Positions 25,801 to 35,199 of a stretch of 64,000 nt of DNA are shown in pieces. Origin of the DNA: Haliotis asinina. Lineage: Eukaryota; Mollusca; Gastropoda; Lepetellida; Haliotidae. Every line of letters starts with the position of its first letter. The stretch's first letter is position 1. Below the pieces are notes generated by a model, which saw nothing but the letters and a program-made list of their open reading frames with translations, was not told the DNA's origin and did no database searches. The stretch is taken from the NCBI RefSeq assembly GCF_037392515.1, contig NC_090285.1, positions 6,943,501 through 7,007,500 of the forward strand, given 5' to 3'. Position numbers and translations under genes: made by a program.

Positions 25801-28800
25801 TGACTTAGTTCACAGAAGATGTATTTTCAATGCTCTGACAGGGCATAATGATAAATCCTGTGTATAATGCAGCCCAAAGACTGCCTATAATGCCAGGATG
25901 TGGAATTGTCAAACCAGTTGTCCTCGCAAATGATTTTTGGTAATAAATTCCCATCGTAGTCCTTGGTGCACAATCGCATGATGATTGATGTCGAATTGTG
26001 TACAAATGAAGTCCAGAGCATGTATTTCTCACAACCATTCTGCCGTAGCTATGGTGAGTAGAGCATTGTCTGTGTCAGTAGTTCGGAGGATGTCCGATCT
26101 ACAGTCTCATAAGTGTCACTGGTGAGATGTTGAAGTACAACACCCAAGCTGGTGCCTTAAATCTGCGTTGTTGGTCTTTCTGCTTGAATGAGCGTAGCAG
26201 GGTGAGTAAAACCAGCACTTTCATCAGCTTGACCCCAGATCTCCTGGTCATGACAGAGATGACTGCCACAAAGTAGGTGGCATAAGTAGTCTGCTGAGGA
26301 TGTGTGGCTTTCGTTGAAATGAAGCCTTTCTGCTTGGTGTATGTTTCAAATTGCATCCGTTTATCTCATACAAGGGGCGAGTAGATCTACATAGAACTAA
26401 GGTGACTGTCTTCACCGCTCTAGTGGGCTTTGATATGATCCATATGTGTAGTTTGAACGATGTCATAGCGCTTGTTTGGTGTGCGGAAGGATGAGTAGGT
26501 TCTTCCATTCTGGGAGTCTCAGTGATGGTTGTCCAAGTTCCTCAATGGGTGCTTGAAATCATTCTCTCACTGACCAGTGGGTGTGACGAAAGTCAGCTGC
26601 AGCATCGTCATCTATTTTATCTTCCTGATGACTGGAGGCATGAACACGTAAGCGTTTATTCCTTCCCATGAGATGCTGAGAGCAACTGTTGCCCATGCAC
26701 AAGGATCCGGTGCTGGAGATACAAATGTTGGTATCTGTTGAATCTGGTCTATTTGTGGTGATCCGAATGCCTGACTGAGGAGTCGAAATACCTGATTATG
26801 TATTCAATCTATTGGAGATGGTTGTAGAGGACATGATATAACGTCTGCAATGATGTTGCATGCATCTGGGATGTGGCATGCATTTATGTAGAGATTCAAG
26901 TTGTCGATAATATCTCAAGAGTTGAAAGGTTAACTGTAGCAGCCTCTCAGATCATGTTGACCATTGCTATTTACGTAGAATGCTACTGTTGAGATGTCGG
27001 TGTGGACCATCAGTAGTCTGTTCCTCAAAGCGGTTGACCATTGTTATGCTGCGTTGATTACAACTTTCATCTCCAGGTGGTTGACATGCAGAGTGTGTTC
27101 ATTGCTTGTCCAAATTCCTGCTGCAACCTCGTCAAGGTGGACACCCCAACCATGTTGCGGCAAATCTACGTACAGATGACTGTTGCAGGTCAGCTCTGTC
27201 AATTAAGTCTCTGCAATGTTGTATTTGGCCTAGTCGTAGTCTTTCCCTTTGGGTCAGATGCTATGCTGAGGTGAGCAGACTGAGAAGACTGGTGTTTCTG
27301 CTCCTCTTCAAAATGGCGATCCATCATATGCATCATGTGAGTGGTGAATTGTTGCATGAAGAGGCCGGTGTCCAAAGACTGCGTTGCATGCAGCAACAGA
27401 TGATTCGCAGAAGCATCGGACGTGTTGAGTGTAGATGCTATATGTCTGCTTAGAAATAAGACTGTCTGAAGGTTGCAGCATTGTTGTAGACATAGGTCTA
27501 GTAGACGCTGAACATTGATCAGGGGTGCTGATGATCTGTACCTCAGGGAATAGTAGTGGTGGTTCACTGTAGATGTGATGTTTGTCAGATGGAACAATAT
27601 GATTGCTGAAGGGCTTCAAAGGAGAGCTTACAGAGACAATCTAGTAGTTGAAGACATTGTCTTAGATGACTTCAACTTAGGTTGAGATGATCCTGATTCT
27701 GACGACATCCTCTTCTGAGATTCAGACAAAGTCATGTTGGTCTAATGGCCATGCCCCCAGGGTATGTCTGGTGGATCACTAAAAACATGAATGCCAGCAG
27801 TGGTCAACACATGGTTACTAGATGCAGAATCAACCAATATATTAGGCATGACTTGAGAGGACCTGTGTTGTTTGTCCTTAACATGCCTCAGAACAGTATA
27901 TAAATATAAAGCAAAATCTGTATCAGATAAATTTACAGCGAACAGTGGAAGAACAAACAGATGTGCACGAAGGACATAATATATGTGGATCAACCGCTGA
28001 CAGCCATAACGCTAAGCACGATTTCATCAACTAAAACCAAGTCTGAGTTGAAGAAAACATGCCCAAACCAAATGAAAAATATATATTTCAACAAAAGTTA
28101 CATATCATGACAATGATAAATACAATCCAAAAACGGAATACGAGAATTAAGTTTAAAGGACCGAAAAATAAGGAAAACTTATCCGCCGTATTGGGACTCA
28201 AAGTGCCTCTAACCATCCTTGTCGGGGTGATGAAGGAGACTGTGACAAGCATGGGTGGTCATGTGACTGTATTGGCGAGAAAGGGAGGCTACCGGTGGGT
28301 GAGTGTATTGTATGTCTGCTTCAAATAGAAGGGAACTTCAAGGGATTTCAAGTGTTCCATTATTTTCGTATAGAGGGAGGAGATAAGCATAATAAGCATG
28401 AGTCAGGATAAGGAAATATATGAACCTTTCACAACACCATTCCAATAATACGAATTACAAGCATAATGTGGTTCAACACTCTTTAAATGTCATCATTGTA
28501 TTTCAGCTAAAAAACTGTCGGTTGCAAAGGGCATCTGTACCGTCCCCAGCACTCTGTTGCCTGTTGAAGATGTGTGTAACTAACAAAAAATTAGAGTTAG
28601 GTCTCTGTCATTCAACCCTGTTAAACATGTTCATAATATCAAACACAAATTTGCCTGGTCAAGACTCAGATATTCACCAAGATATTGTTCACTACAGAGT
28701 AAAACAACATGCATTCAAAACGAAATTTTACCCAGAAACGTGTGAACATCAACTGTAACTCTATACATGTATGTTCAATGTACACCGTAATTTTCAGAAT

Positions 28801-29186
28801 ACAGGTAGACATGAAATACACATCATTACCCTGATAGCCATAACAATATTGTAGAGAAACTCCTCAAATTATGTCCCTTAGTCTGAAAATGCAGTTGCAA
28901 TATTTCTAAGTATGTTGATTTCCATTCCCAAATAAGAACAGAGTAAATGCAGTTATAGTGCAACTCACCCAGAATCTGAATGCAACCCACCTAGAACCTG
29001 ATTGCAACTCACCTAGAATCTGATTGCAACTCACCTAGAACCTGACGTGCTTGGTGAAGGAGCTGGGGACTCTGCAGTGGACCGAGAAGCTCGAGAACTT
29101 GTAGTAGATGCCTTGGTGGTAGCACGTGGACTCATCCGAGATGGGGTTGGACTTTCAGTCAGTGTTTTCCGTGTCACCCTTGGCAT
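13640..29186 (-). CDS. RS-rich/acidic protein with CCR4-nocturnin-ANGEL type EEP nuclease domain, 9 exons, 1322 aa
   Basis: Nine exons join with matching phase at every junction: complement 29186-29035, 24341-24244, 23715-21308, 20404-19869, 17953-17821, 16153-15977, 15111-14926, 14380-14303 and 13840-13640 (3969 nt with stop). Residues 1-about 250 are RS/RG-rich (GRGSRSR, SRSRTRGK), then long acidic E/K/T stretches, then an 8-residue repeat (SKEPSVEM) near 710-815. The EEP nuclease domain spans about 998-1322: SYNILAE (N1004), CLQEV (E1049), GNIHVVW (N1151, H1153), CGDFNS (D1192, N1194), VDYIFY (D1274) and SDHLSL (H1312), so every expected metal or catalytic motif is present. This fold removes poly(A) or cleaves RNA/2'-5' linkages or phosphates in CNOT6, nocturnin, ANGEL and PDE12; which subfamily applies is unclear. 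The RS and acidic tail suggests a nuclear or RNA-bound protein. Such an extension is much longer than in the known relatives. Confidence 0.8.
14005..14130 (-). repeat. SINE family 2 copy
   Basis: Reverse orientation: CTCCAGCAACATCATGG, CACCAGAAATGGGCTTTACA, GTGGGAAATCAATCCTGGGT (damaged B box) and AACGCTTTAACCACTAGG (A box region). In intron 8 of the nuclease gene. Confidence 0.75.
14303..14380 (-). CDS. Nuclease gene exon 8
   Basis: TTTTCAG|AAGGCT to TGTCAG|GTACAG, 78 nt, phase 0 at both ends. Codes KALINHLWGAFQHTSS then NLTSAYNTCQ, matching the S-A-Y stretch before the final strands in nocturnin-like enzymes. Confidence 0.75.
14508..14725 (-). repeat. SINE family 1 copy
   Basis: Runs from GAGTGAGTGAGCATAG to TTACGACAAGTGTGGGTTGC with the family core (ATCCAGTGATCAACAGCATG). 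In intron 7 of the nuclease gene. Confidence 0.8.
14868..14922 (-). repeat. SINE family 1 fragment beside a splice donor
   Basis: GCCTGTAAATAATCCAGTTT and GACCAGACAATCCTGTGATT match the family core. The match ends only a few bases from the exon 7 donor at 14926. Confidence 0.65.
14926..15111 (-). CDS. Nuclease gene exon 7
   Basis: I place the acceptor at TTACAG|ATAGCT because PDVQSIQ-IASAVKEL then aligns without a gap to the DVK.VQ....SEV helix of CCR4. Alternative AGs lie up to 24 bases upstream. Contains ILCGDFNSPATSVGYQL. Donor GGATCT|GTGAGT. Confidence 0.78.
15179..15570 (+). mobile_element. hAT-like MITE copy A
   Basis: Ends AGACTGCAACGATTC and, reversed, AGGACTGCAACGATTC form the inverted termini. 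Flanks AATGTGTA and ATTGTGAA match at six of eight bases. Interior blocks (TTCTCATTGGATA, ATGTTTTGCCTT, ATAGGTATTCAAATATCAAA) match copy B at 19231-19632 in reverse orientation. Confidence 0.65.
15977..16153 (-). CDS. Nuclease gene exon 6
   Basis: ATTCCAG|AACATC to ATTCAG|GTTTTT; the donor is weak after GT. The 59 codons include VVTVGNIHVVWDN and PDVQSIQ, matching the N-x-H motif and the helix that follows it in CCR4-type enzymes. Confidence 0.78.
16447..16640 (+). repeat. SINE family 1 copy
   Basis: Truncated at the 5' end (starts ACGGGATTGGGTGG); carries GTCTGGTCCAGACTCGATTA, AGCTGGAATATTGCTGAGTG, GCGGCGTAAAACTAAACTCA and the CTCA tail. In intron 5 of the nuclease gene. Confidence 0.85.
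16953..17110 (+). pseudogene. THAP-domain remnant
   Basis: From the ATG at 16953 the frame reads MPNCCIAINC, then MHRFPLDP, and hits TAA at 17037. A neighbouring frame continues NWLLVC and LWKP. The C-x5-C start, F-P-x-D-P box and later W are the early part of the zinc-binding THAP fold. The closing C-x2-H was not found. It is frameshifted, sits in an intron on the opposite strand, and is probably a decayed transposase or host gene copy. Confidence 0.5.
17821..17953 (-). CDS. Nuclease gene exon 5
   Basis: TTCCAG|GAGTGG to AAGAAG|GTAATA, 133 nt. Codes SGYEGSFMKRT and GEATFVKTSRFSI, the expected strand-helix after the LQEV motif in this family. Confidence 0.82.
18149..19165. repeat. Degenerate tandem repeat, about 180-bp unit
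   Basis: Blocks GAGATGCACACC, AGTCCCAATGAAACACAT-like, GAATTCCATA and TTTTTGAGAAGTGGATA recur in the same order near 18149, 18276, 18457, 18638, 18803 and 19008, separated by AAAATACAAAATCAAAA. It fills intron 4 of the nuclease gene. Confidence 0.7.
19231..19632 (-). mobile_element. hAT-like MITE copy B, 402 bp
   Basis: Termini TAGGGCTACAATGACTC and, reversed, TAGGGCTGCAAAGATTC. Flanking 8-mers CTAGATAG and CTAGACAG differ at one base, matching the 8-bp target duplication of hAT elements. No transposase. Confidence 0.75.
19869..20404 (-). CDS. Nuclease gene exon 4 (start of EEP domain)
   Basis: TTTGGCAG|AAAGTC to CGTCA|GTAAGT. The first 110 residues are a linker (KVSESRSEESMEVDG...). The EEP domain then opens with KFSVASYNILAECH, DYSYTEDKYLVQEYR and ADIMCLQEVNPQYY. 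The split codon joins LRQ to SGYEG in exon 5. Confidence 0.85.
21308..23715 (-). CDS. Nuclease gene exon 3 (giant low-complexity exon)
   Basis: A single 2408-nt exon between TTTGCAG|GTGAAG and GAAGAA|GTAAGT codes residues 84-886. Order: SR/RG repeats with basic patches (KRRQSGRKSG), acidic K/E/T-rich stretches, a KRKLEHDE basic patch, the SKEPSVEM repeat, then a hydrophilic end. No globular domain is seen. Long plus-strand open frames across it are mirror images of its low complexity. Confidence 0.8.
21530..21830. repeat. 24-bp in-exon repeat coding an 8-residue unit
   Basis: About twelve copies of a 24-base unit (plus strand CTCAACTGAAGGCTCTTTGC...) code SKEPSVEM/I variants. Unit length keeps the frame. 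Confidence 0.85.
24244..24341 (-). CDS. Nuclease gene exon 2
   Basis: 98 nt between ATTTCAG|GTCTCG and ACATG|GTAAGA. Codes RSARSRGAESRSEPEV then TKPTRGRQQKHG, continuing the SR/RG-rich character. Confidence 0.75.
24469..25075. mobile_element. 607-bp inverted-repeat MITE with 10-bp target duplication
   Basis: Both ends start CAGTCTAAGTAAACTTA when read inward and stay alike for about 60 bases (TTTCGTTACACTCCAC, ACTGAGTCTAACAA). TCAAACAGCC flanks it exactly at 24459-24468 and 25076-25085. A 10-bp duplication suggests a Mutator-like origin. No coding sequence. Confidence 0.85.
25094..25155 (-). repeat. SINE family 1 fragment
   Basis: GCCTGTAAATATTCAAGCCT and GTGATTGATGTCATGAGCAAC match the core only. 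Confidence 0.5.
25186..28413 (-). mobile_element. Decayed DIRS-type (tyrosine recombinase) retrotransposon
   Basis: Perfect 30-bp inverted ends (CCTTATCCTGACTCATGCTT... at 25186-25215; reverse at 28384-28413) bound the element. Minus-strand remnants in order: a gag-like segment (27199-27597), an RNase H region near 27100-26640 (HTLHVNHLEMKVV, MVHTDISTVAFYVN, CHIPDACNIIADVIS, TFVSPAPDPCAWA) and a tyrosine recombinase C-terminus at 25644-25435 (RALASTLALHG, GCFWKSNLVFAKHHL). Frames carry stops and shifts, and I see no reverse transcriptase, so it is dead or internally deleted. It lies in intron 1 of the nuclease gene. Confidence 0.72.
28957..29040 (-). repeat. 22-bp tandem repeat of the exon 1 splice donor
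   Basis: On the minus strand TTCTAGGTGAGTTGCAATCAG recurs about four times with 22-base period. Each unit holds a GTGAGT or GTGGGT donor (intron starts at 29034, 29012, 28990 and 28968). Confidence 0.8.
29035..29186 (-). CDS. Nuclease gene coding exon 1
   Basis: The exon probably begins at 29194 (TTTGCAG|GCTTCACA) with eight untranslated bases before the ATG at 29186. It codes 50 Ser/Thr/Pro/Arg-rich residues (MPRVTRKTLTESPTPSR...). Donor TTCTAG|GTGAGT at 29035/29034; the split AG+G codon gives the Arg of an RSRS run with exon 2. Confidence 0.75.
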
Positions 29187-30466
29187 TGTGAAGCCTGCAA
29201 ATACAAGAATGGCAGTTTCAACTTGAGATGCAAAGCAAATCAGTCTTGCAGAAGAGTTAAACAAAATGGACATGGAGGGATAAAATGGCAAACACTGCTA
29301 TGCAAATTATATTCTTAAATGTACAGAGACGCCTTGAACAGCTAGAGGGAGGGATTGCACTTTGCTTAGTACTCTTTGCAGGAGGGGGATTTACGAGATA
29401 AATTGACTTTTCTTTTGTTAACAAACATACAGATGCCATTCTTTCGGTGTGCTGTATACCATGTCTTGTAAAGTTACATAGATAGGCTGCTACATTGAGG
29501 AACAACATTTACACATAAACCTGACTGTATGGTAAGCTATCATCTTGACTTGTGACAGCATGTGAACGATAAATATGCAAATAGAAATAGATTTCAGTGT
29601 TTTGAAACACATATTTTAATTAAGTGGTATATCATGTTCATAGACATGTGTAGACAATGTTTGATATGACTCACAGCACTGCTAGGTTGGTGAAGGCTCC
29701 AGACAACTGAAGAATGTTATTGCTATCTACGCATTGATAAATACTTGCTTCTAACCAAATCAGGCTAAATTATGTTAGATAGTACTTTCTCTTCATTATG
29801 GATAAACTTCGACAATGTTCAGCGTGAAACACTTATATTTTGGTCAGAAATTACAATATATTGTGAATACCAAGTTAATCACTTAAGATTTAAAATCATT
29901 CAGAAACATGAATGCACTGAGCCTTTGGGTGGAGATGTCTAAAGAAAGTTGGGATTAAAATGAACTTAGCCAGAAGTGTGCACTAGTTAAATAATTGAAA
30001 AGTGAGTGCTTTTCATGTTTAAGAACTGTGCAACAATTCCTCAGGCCTTAATCTCAAATAATGTCTGGAAATGCATCCTGGTGCAAATGATATTTTCATG
30101 GAGTCTTTCATCTGGTTTTACGTAAATCTTGACTGAGGAAGCCATAACACCCCCAGCCTTTTGTCGTAAAAACAGACCAGCTGATACACAAACGATTGCT
30201 TAAGTTATCTTAAGGACATTATTTCAATTGAAAATAGCCTAATGAACTGAACAAAAAGCTGCAAAATCTAGAATATTGTTGCAATAAAATGAGGAACCCG
30301 TGATTCCATCGTTCGCTCGGTCACTGTTATCAGTTTTCGCGGTTTAAATCTCCAGTCATACGGACATCCTATTTGTCTAAATAGCTAATTGCTGATCCTT
30401 AGACCTAAATAAACATTACATGCATTGACTAACATATAAAACAAAAAGCAATTCTGGTTACATTAC

Positions 30467-30600
30467 CTGCAAGTAACACGTTTTTAGCTTGTTTATTTTA
30501 CTAAAATAACAGTGTCGTATGCAAACTTTGCAACAAGGATGCCGCCATTAAGTCTGCTCTGCAGCAAATATGTTCGCTGCATGTCATTGGCCTATTTTGT
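30467..30600 (-). other. Candidate noncoding first exon of the nuclease gene
   Basis: The minus strand reads CTTGCAG|GTAATG at 30467/30466, a fair donor, downstream of AATGGCGGCATCC (ATG at 30548). That ATG opens only a 16-codon frame, so it would be an upstream ORF. The nearest acceptor is the one before the coding ATG (29194). Inference only. Confidence 0.3.
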
Positions 30601-31229
30601 ACATAAACTACAACACTGAAACACAGGGATCAAAATTACCCCAGGTTGTTGTTTTTATGATTCTTTCAATACGAATATGTTTCTCAAATAATACTTACGA
30701 GTAAAAAATCTTCCTTGATATTATACTTCAACTAGTTTTTCAGGTCTGGGGCGCTTGCCCCATTAAGAACGCGCACAGTCGTATGCATTCCAAACGGTCT
30801 TTGTCCGTATAACCATAAACGCGTGTGCAAACATTCGGATCCAAATAGAAACGAAAGCGTTTATTCGTGTGACGATTCTTAAGCTCCGTAGTTAGGCCTA
30901 GTTAAAAGTCGCCCTTTTTGCAGCAGTTATGAGGCATTTGTGTTACAAAATACTGCCTTGAGTCTGACTTGAAAACAAAAAGCATGAATATGAAATAAAT
31001 GGTTTGATAGGGAGCCAACGGTGAGGTATCCGTTACGGTTGCTGGGTTGGAATGTTTTCTTGGAAATTATGCAAGTTATACTGAGGTGCTTCTTTTTCCT
31101 TAAGAAGAAAAGTCAAATCTGTTTCGGAGTGGGTTTACTCAGTAACTTGATTGGTTGATGATCATTTGTGCATATCCATGATCAGAATGTCTATGACGTC
31201 ATTCTTTAGTGTGAACTGCTTACACCGCT

Positions 31230-31358
31230 TTGAGCAGTGTTCCAGCAATACCTGGGCGAGGGACACCTGAAATGGACTTAACTCGTTGTAGCCATGAGGT
31301 GAATCGAACTTGGGGCTTCGGCGTGACGAGCGAACGTTTTCACTACTAGGCTATCTCA
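31230..31358 (-). repeat. SINE family 2 copy
   Basis: Reverse orientation: GTTCCAGCAATACCTGGG, ACACCTGAAATGGACTTAA, GTGAATCGAACTTGGGGC (B box) and TGACGAGCGAACG. Confidence 0.8.
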
Positions 31359-31576
31359 AAGGCTAGAATCAGATGTGGCGTGGTTTGACTAGAGCATTGA
31401 AGCCAACATTATGGAAGAGTAGGCAACCAGAAACTCATAAAAGTGCTTGCACATCGCAGTTTAAGTGGGAATACTGCTATAAGCGAACCACATATCACCT
31501 GTTGAATATATTTTAGTGAAACGTGAAAGGGAGTGAAAGCTTGGTCAAACTCGTATCGTTATGGTACATGGTCACC

Positions 31577-31762
31577 TGTGAAGGTCCGGGTTAGAATTCA
31601 TCTTCAGTGGCTAAGAGGAGACAAACACATGCCATCAGTTCCCATTTGCGCAGATTGATACCTATGCTGTTGATCACTTGATTATCTGGTCCAGACTCGA
31701 TTATTTACAGACCGCCGCTGGAATATTCCTGAGTCCGGTGTAAAACTAAATCCATTCACTCA
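31577..31762 (+). repeat. SINE family 1 copy
   Basis: GTCCGGGTTAGAATTCATCT to AACTAAATCCATTCACTCAC with the TCTGGTCCAGACTCGATTAT core; internal deletion compared with the copy at 39140. Confidence 0.85.
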
Positions 31763-32294
31763 CATTCACGCATGGTAGAGCCCTTCTATAGTTAATCTGA
31801 TGACATGTGGAGTTGTCGGATTTCACAACTCTCGGCAGGTTTATAGAAGGGACGGTGACATTTCAAATTATATAGGTAGAATGCATGCATTTGTGCTGTA
31901 CCGGCCATACTTTTAGTTCAGTGACTTTTAGTTGGGGTTTTCCCTGCCCCGAGTAAGAACATAAGAGAAGAATTTCAGTGATTTAAAGGTTAATTGACCC
32001 GTACCATAGTTGATATAGAAATATTAATACCATTGATACAGCATATATTCGAACTGATATATTTGATATACAGTTCACTGCAAATCTTGTTCATTGTCAC
32101 TCTAGCTGTTGTATCAAACTATCTGTTCTCATAAAATTATTTGTTTTTAAAACCTTTCTTTACCTATAACTTGGCTTCTCATATTTTACAAGTAATATGA
32201 TTAATTTGGATCAAACATAACTTCTCACCTGTCTGTTTAACATACCAAACACATTTTTGTATAAATGCGGAAACAGGGGTAACGATAACAATTG

Positions 32295-32475
32295 TTAGTG
32301 TGTGGGTGAGTTCAGTTTTACACCGCACTCTAAATTCCAGCGGCGGTCTGTAAATAATCGAGTCTAGACCAAACAATCCCGTGATCAACAACATGAGCAT
32401 AGATCTGCGCAAATGGGAAACGATGACATGTGTCAACCAAGTCAGCGAGCCTGACCACCCGATCAAGTTAGGTCG
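32295..32475 (-). repeat. SINE family 1 copy
   Basis: GTGTGTGGGTGAGTTCAG start, then GGCGGTCTGTAAATAATCGA, GTCAGCGAGCCTGACCACCC and TTAGGTCGCCC. Confidence 0.85.
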
Positions 32476-32621
32476 CCCAGCTCACATACGGTAATCTGAT
32501 GTTTTCTGTACAACTGTCATGTTGACGCTTTTCCGGGAAAACCCGACAGCATCTGGTTGTGATACTTTACCGGGTATACAAAAGAATTGAAATGACGAAT
32601 CCCCGACGCCTTCTGGCATGT

Positions 32622-32800
32622 ACGACGCCGCACTCAGCAATTTAAAACCATAATTATGACGCCAGTCTGTAGATATTCGAGTGATCGACATCATGAACAT
32701 CATCGGTCAATGGTGATGGGATACGGTGACATGCATCATCCGAGTCAATAAACCTAATCGTGCGATCACGTTAGCTGCCCATTATGACAAACATTGACTG
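32622..32800 (-). repeat. SINE family 1 copy, diverged
   Basis: GACGCCGCACTCAGCAATTT, CAGTCTGTAGATATTCGAG, ATCATGAACATC-like and ATTATGACAAACATTGACTG follow family order with many changes. It is adjacent to another copy. Confidence 0.7.
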
Positions 32801-33324
32801 CTTATACTATAACTAACCCGGATGCTCACGGTTTATCAACTGTATGTAATATTTCTAAACGTACATTGTAATGTTGCTTTTAAAAACAACAACAACACCA
32901 GTGAAGGGAAGTCTTGTTACAGGTTTTACTCTATCCTGCCTCAGGTTAAAACATTAACATCAGCCAACTGAAGGGAATGGAATTTGTATCCGTTAAATTG
33001 GCAATTCCAGCAAATATGATTCCAGCACGGGAGTCAAGTCCAACACAGGCCAACATGATGTGTTTAGGCATTATGCAAATGCAAGATATTGTCATTCGAA
33101 AACGAAACTTTAAATAACGAACTATAAATGACCAAAATTGACGAGCCTAGATGTGAAGTGTCGAAACGGACATATATCACCATATTAAACTGACTCTCAT
33201 TAATCGAAACATGTTCGGTGTTGAAAAACAATGCTTAAAATGTTTACGATTTAAACACGTTAACCCCTTCAACTGACTTAAAACGCAAGACAATAGACAC
33301 GATTACAGGTTTGTGTCTAATCAG

Positions 33325-33490
33325 GTCGGTGGGGTAGCCGAGTGGTTAAAGCGTTCGCCCGTCACTCCGACGACCCAGGTTTGATTCCCAACATGGGTAC
33401 AATGTGTGAAGCCCATTTCTAATCTGGTGTCACCCGCCATATTATTGTTGGAATATCACCAAAAGCGGTGTAAAACCATACTCATTCATT
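33325..33490 (+). repeat. SINE family 2, best-preserved copy
   Basis: A box TAGCCGAGTGG and B box GGTTTGATTCC are nearly consensus for a pol III promoter. The body continues AACATGGGTACAATGTGTGA and AAGCCCATTTC, and ends AAAGCGGTGTAAAACCATAC plus CTCATTCATT. Confidence 0.88.
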
Positions 33491-33499
33491 TTGATTCTC

Positions 33500-34660
33500 A
33501 ACACATTATTTATGTGTTTATAACATCCTTTTGTTTGGTGACTGTAGTTACAGGATGTATATACAGCAGTTAATGACAGCACACCTTACACACATGACTG
33601 ACTCAGTCGTTCAATAGGGCACCAAAAATCGTTGCGTAGAGTTGTCTCCCTTGGAGATACCAGACACTTAAATGATAATCCCTGACCACACCGATGGGTT
33701 CCATAGTTTTATTTGGGCATCGTGCATTTCGTCACGTAACTAGAATACTGTAATGTTTCAGGCCAACTTGTGACACTCTCACATAGCAGACTCTTGGTCA
33801 AAACGTTTGATACTCAGATGCGGATGCAAAGATCAAACAATGTGGTATTTGTAGCTGTTAGACATTCAGCATAACTCGGAAATCACTACGCATACTTATG
33901 TTGCATTGTCACGTGGTCACATAAAATCCGCCTACGCATGAATTTTAGGAGACTTAGGCCCACTGTAGGTTTAAGGGTTGAACATTGTATTGAGGTGCAT
34001 TTTTGAATGCACGTATTCACTGCCGTACTTCTTTTTCCCCAGTGAGCATCCATCAACTGAGGTAAGATATATATTTACATGATAGTACTCCTTGATCTAT
34101 GGGGTGAGTGAGTTTCAGTTTTTAACATCTGATTTATGGATCACTAAACTAAACGCTTAGCTTGAGACCAGTAGGTATATTTTTTGGATTTTGGATTTCA
34201 GGGATTTGAAATGTGTTTAGATTCTTAACACACACTTTACCAAATCCCTTTTCACTTTTTCACACGTTTAAAGACGGCCTAAATATAGTTATCATTGTAT
34301 TTATCGTAGTAACTGGATATACAGTTGTTATCAGCCTCCGGTGTCATATCATTACTATCAAGAAGATATACAGCGTAGCATTGTTAAATACATTAAACCA
34401 TTCGCATTTAGGTAATCTTTTCGGTATTGTAAAAACCAAAGGTATCATAAATAATTCAATATTCTACTTATACATGTATTATATCATTATAATCCAATGA
34501 CCATATAACTGAATGTAAGAAATGGAGCGCCCAACAGAAGGTTGAGACCTATAGCTGTACTTCCACGGGTCATAGGAAGTCGGATCCGTTTCTTGTGTCA
34601 GATATGTCATATTCATGTCCAGCTTACAGATGTGTTGTTCGTAATGCACCGTGTTAACCT
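33500..34660. other. No gene seen
   Basis: AT-rich; the open frame at 34213-34500 is rich in I, V, N and Y and has no motif. Confidence 0.45.
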
Positions 34661-34664
34661 TTCT

Positions 34665-34890
34665 GGGTGAGTGCACTGGGTTTTACGCCACTTTTAACTA
34701 TATTCCAGCAATATCCAGCACACTGGTCCGAGTGAGTGAGTGTATGGTTTTACGTCGCTATTAGTAATATTCTTTCAGTCTTGCGGAGGTGGACATCTGA
34801 AATGGGCTTCATACATTGTACCCATGTGGGGAATCCAACACGGATCTTGACGAGCGGACGCTTTAACCATTAGGCTACCCCACCGGGCCT
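34665..34890 (-). repeat. SINE family 2, copy plus nested tail fragment
   Basis: A second GTGAGTGAGTGTATGGTTTTACG head at 34727 follows a shorter fragment (GTGAGTGCACTGGG..., TATTCCAGCAATATCCAGC). The full copy ends CGCTTTAACCATTAGGCTAC at about 34885. Confidence 0.8.
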
Positions 34891-35044
34891 TCGAGTTAGT
34901 GAGTGATTCATTGGTTGATTGAGTTGGGTTTAAGTCTTTTGTTTGAACAATAATTCAAGGATGTCACGAGTGTGTGGTTGATGTGGGTGATTTTATTACG
35001 TTTTCGATTTGGTAAAAACCTCGTGCGTAGTTGCAAAACTCAGA

Positions 35045-35160
35045 AAAATAAGTGGGGCGAAACGGGTTCGGATCTTCGATCTTAGTCTCTTGCGAGTTGA
35101 AGGGACGCAACTCTGAACATCACTAGTGGCGTCTTAGACGAATGAACCACCCGCGCCTCC
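35045..35160 (-). repeat. Possible third tRNA-derived SINE family
   Basis: Minus strand: GGTTCATTCGTCTAAGACGC (A-box-like), GTTCAGAGTTGCGTCCCTTC and GATCCGAACCCGTTTCGCC. Related text occurs at 41745-41860. Confidence 0.35.
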
Positions 35161-35199
35161 AATATCTTCGATTCTAAAACATGCAATCAAACATTTATT

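Noticed and set aside
28059-28758. Plus-strand open frames 28059-28328 and 28420-28758
   Set aside because: One lies within and the other just beside the DIRS element's end; neither shows a motif or splice support.
33325-33400. Possible tRNA gene
   Set aside because: A and B boxes are present but no full cloverleaf or acceptor stem forms. It is the head of a SINE with a body and CTCA tail.
34213-34500. Open frame rich in Ile/Val/Tyr, possible membrane protein
   Set aside because: AT-rich DNA produces hydrophobic frames by chance; no start context, neighbours or family similarity were seen.
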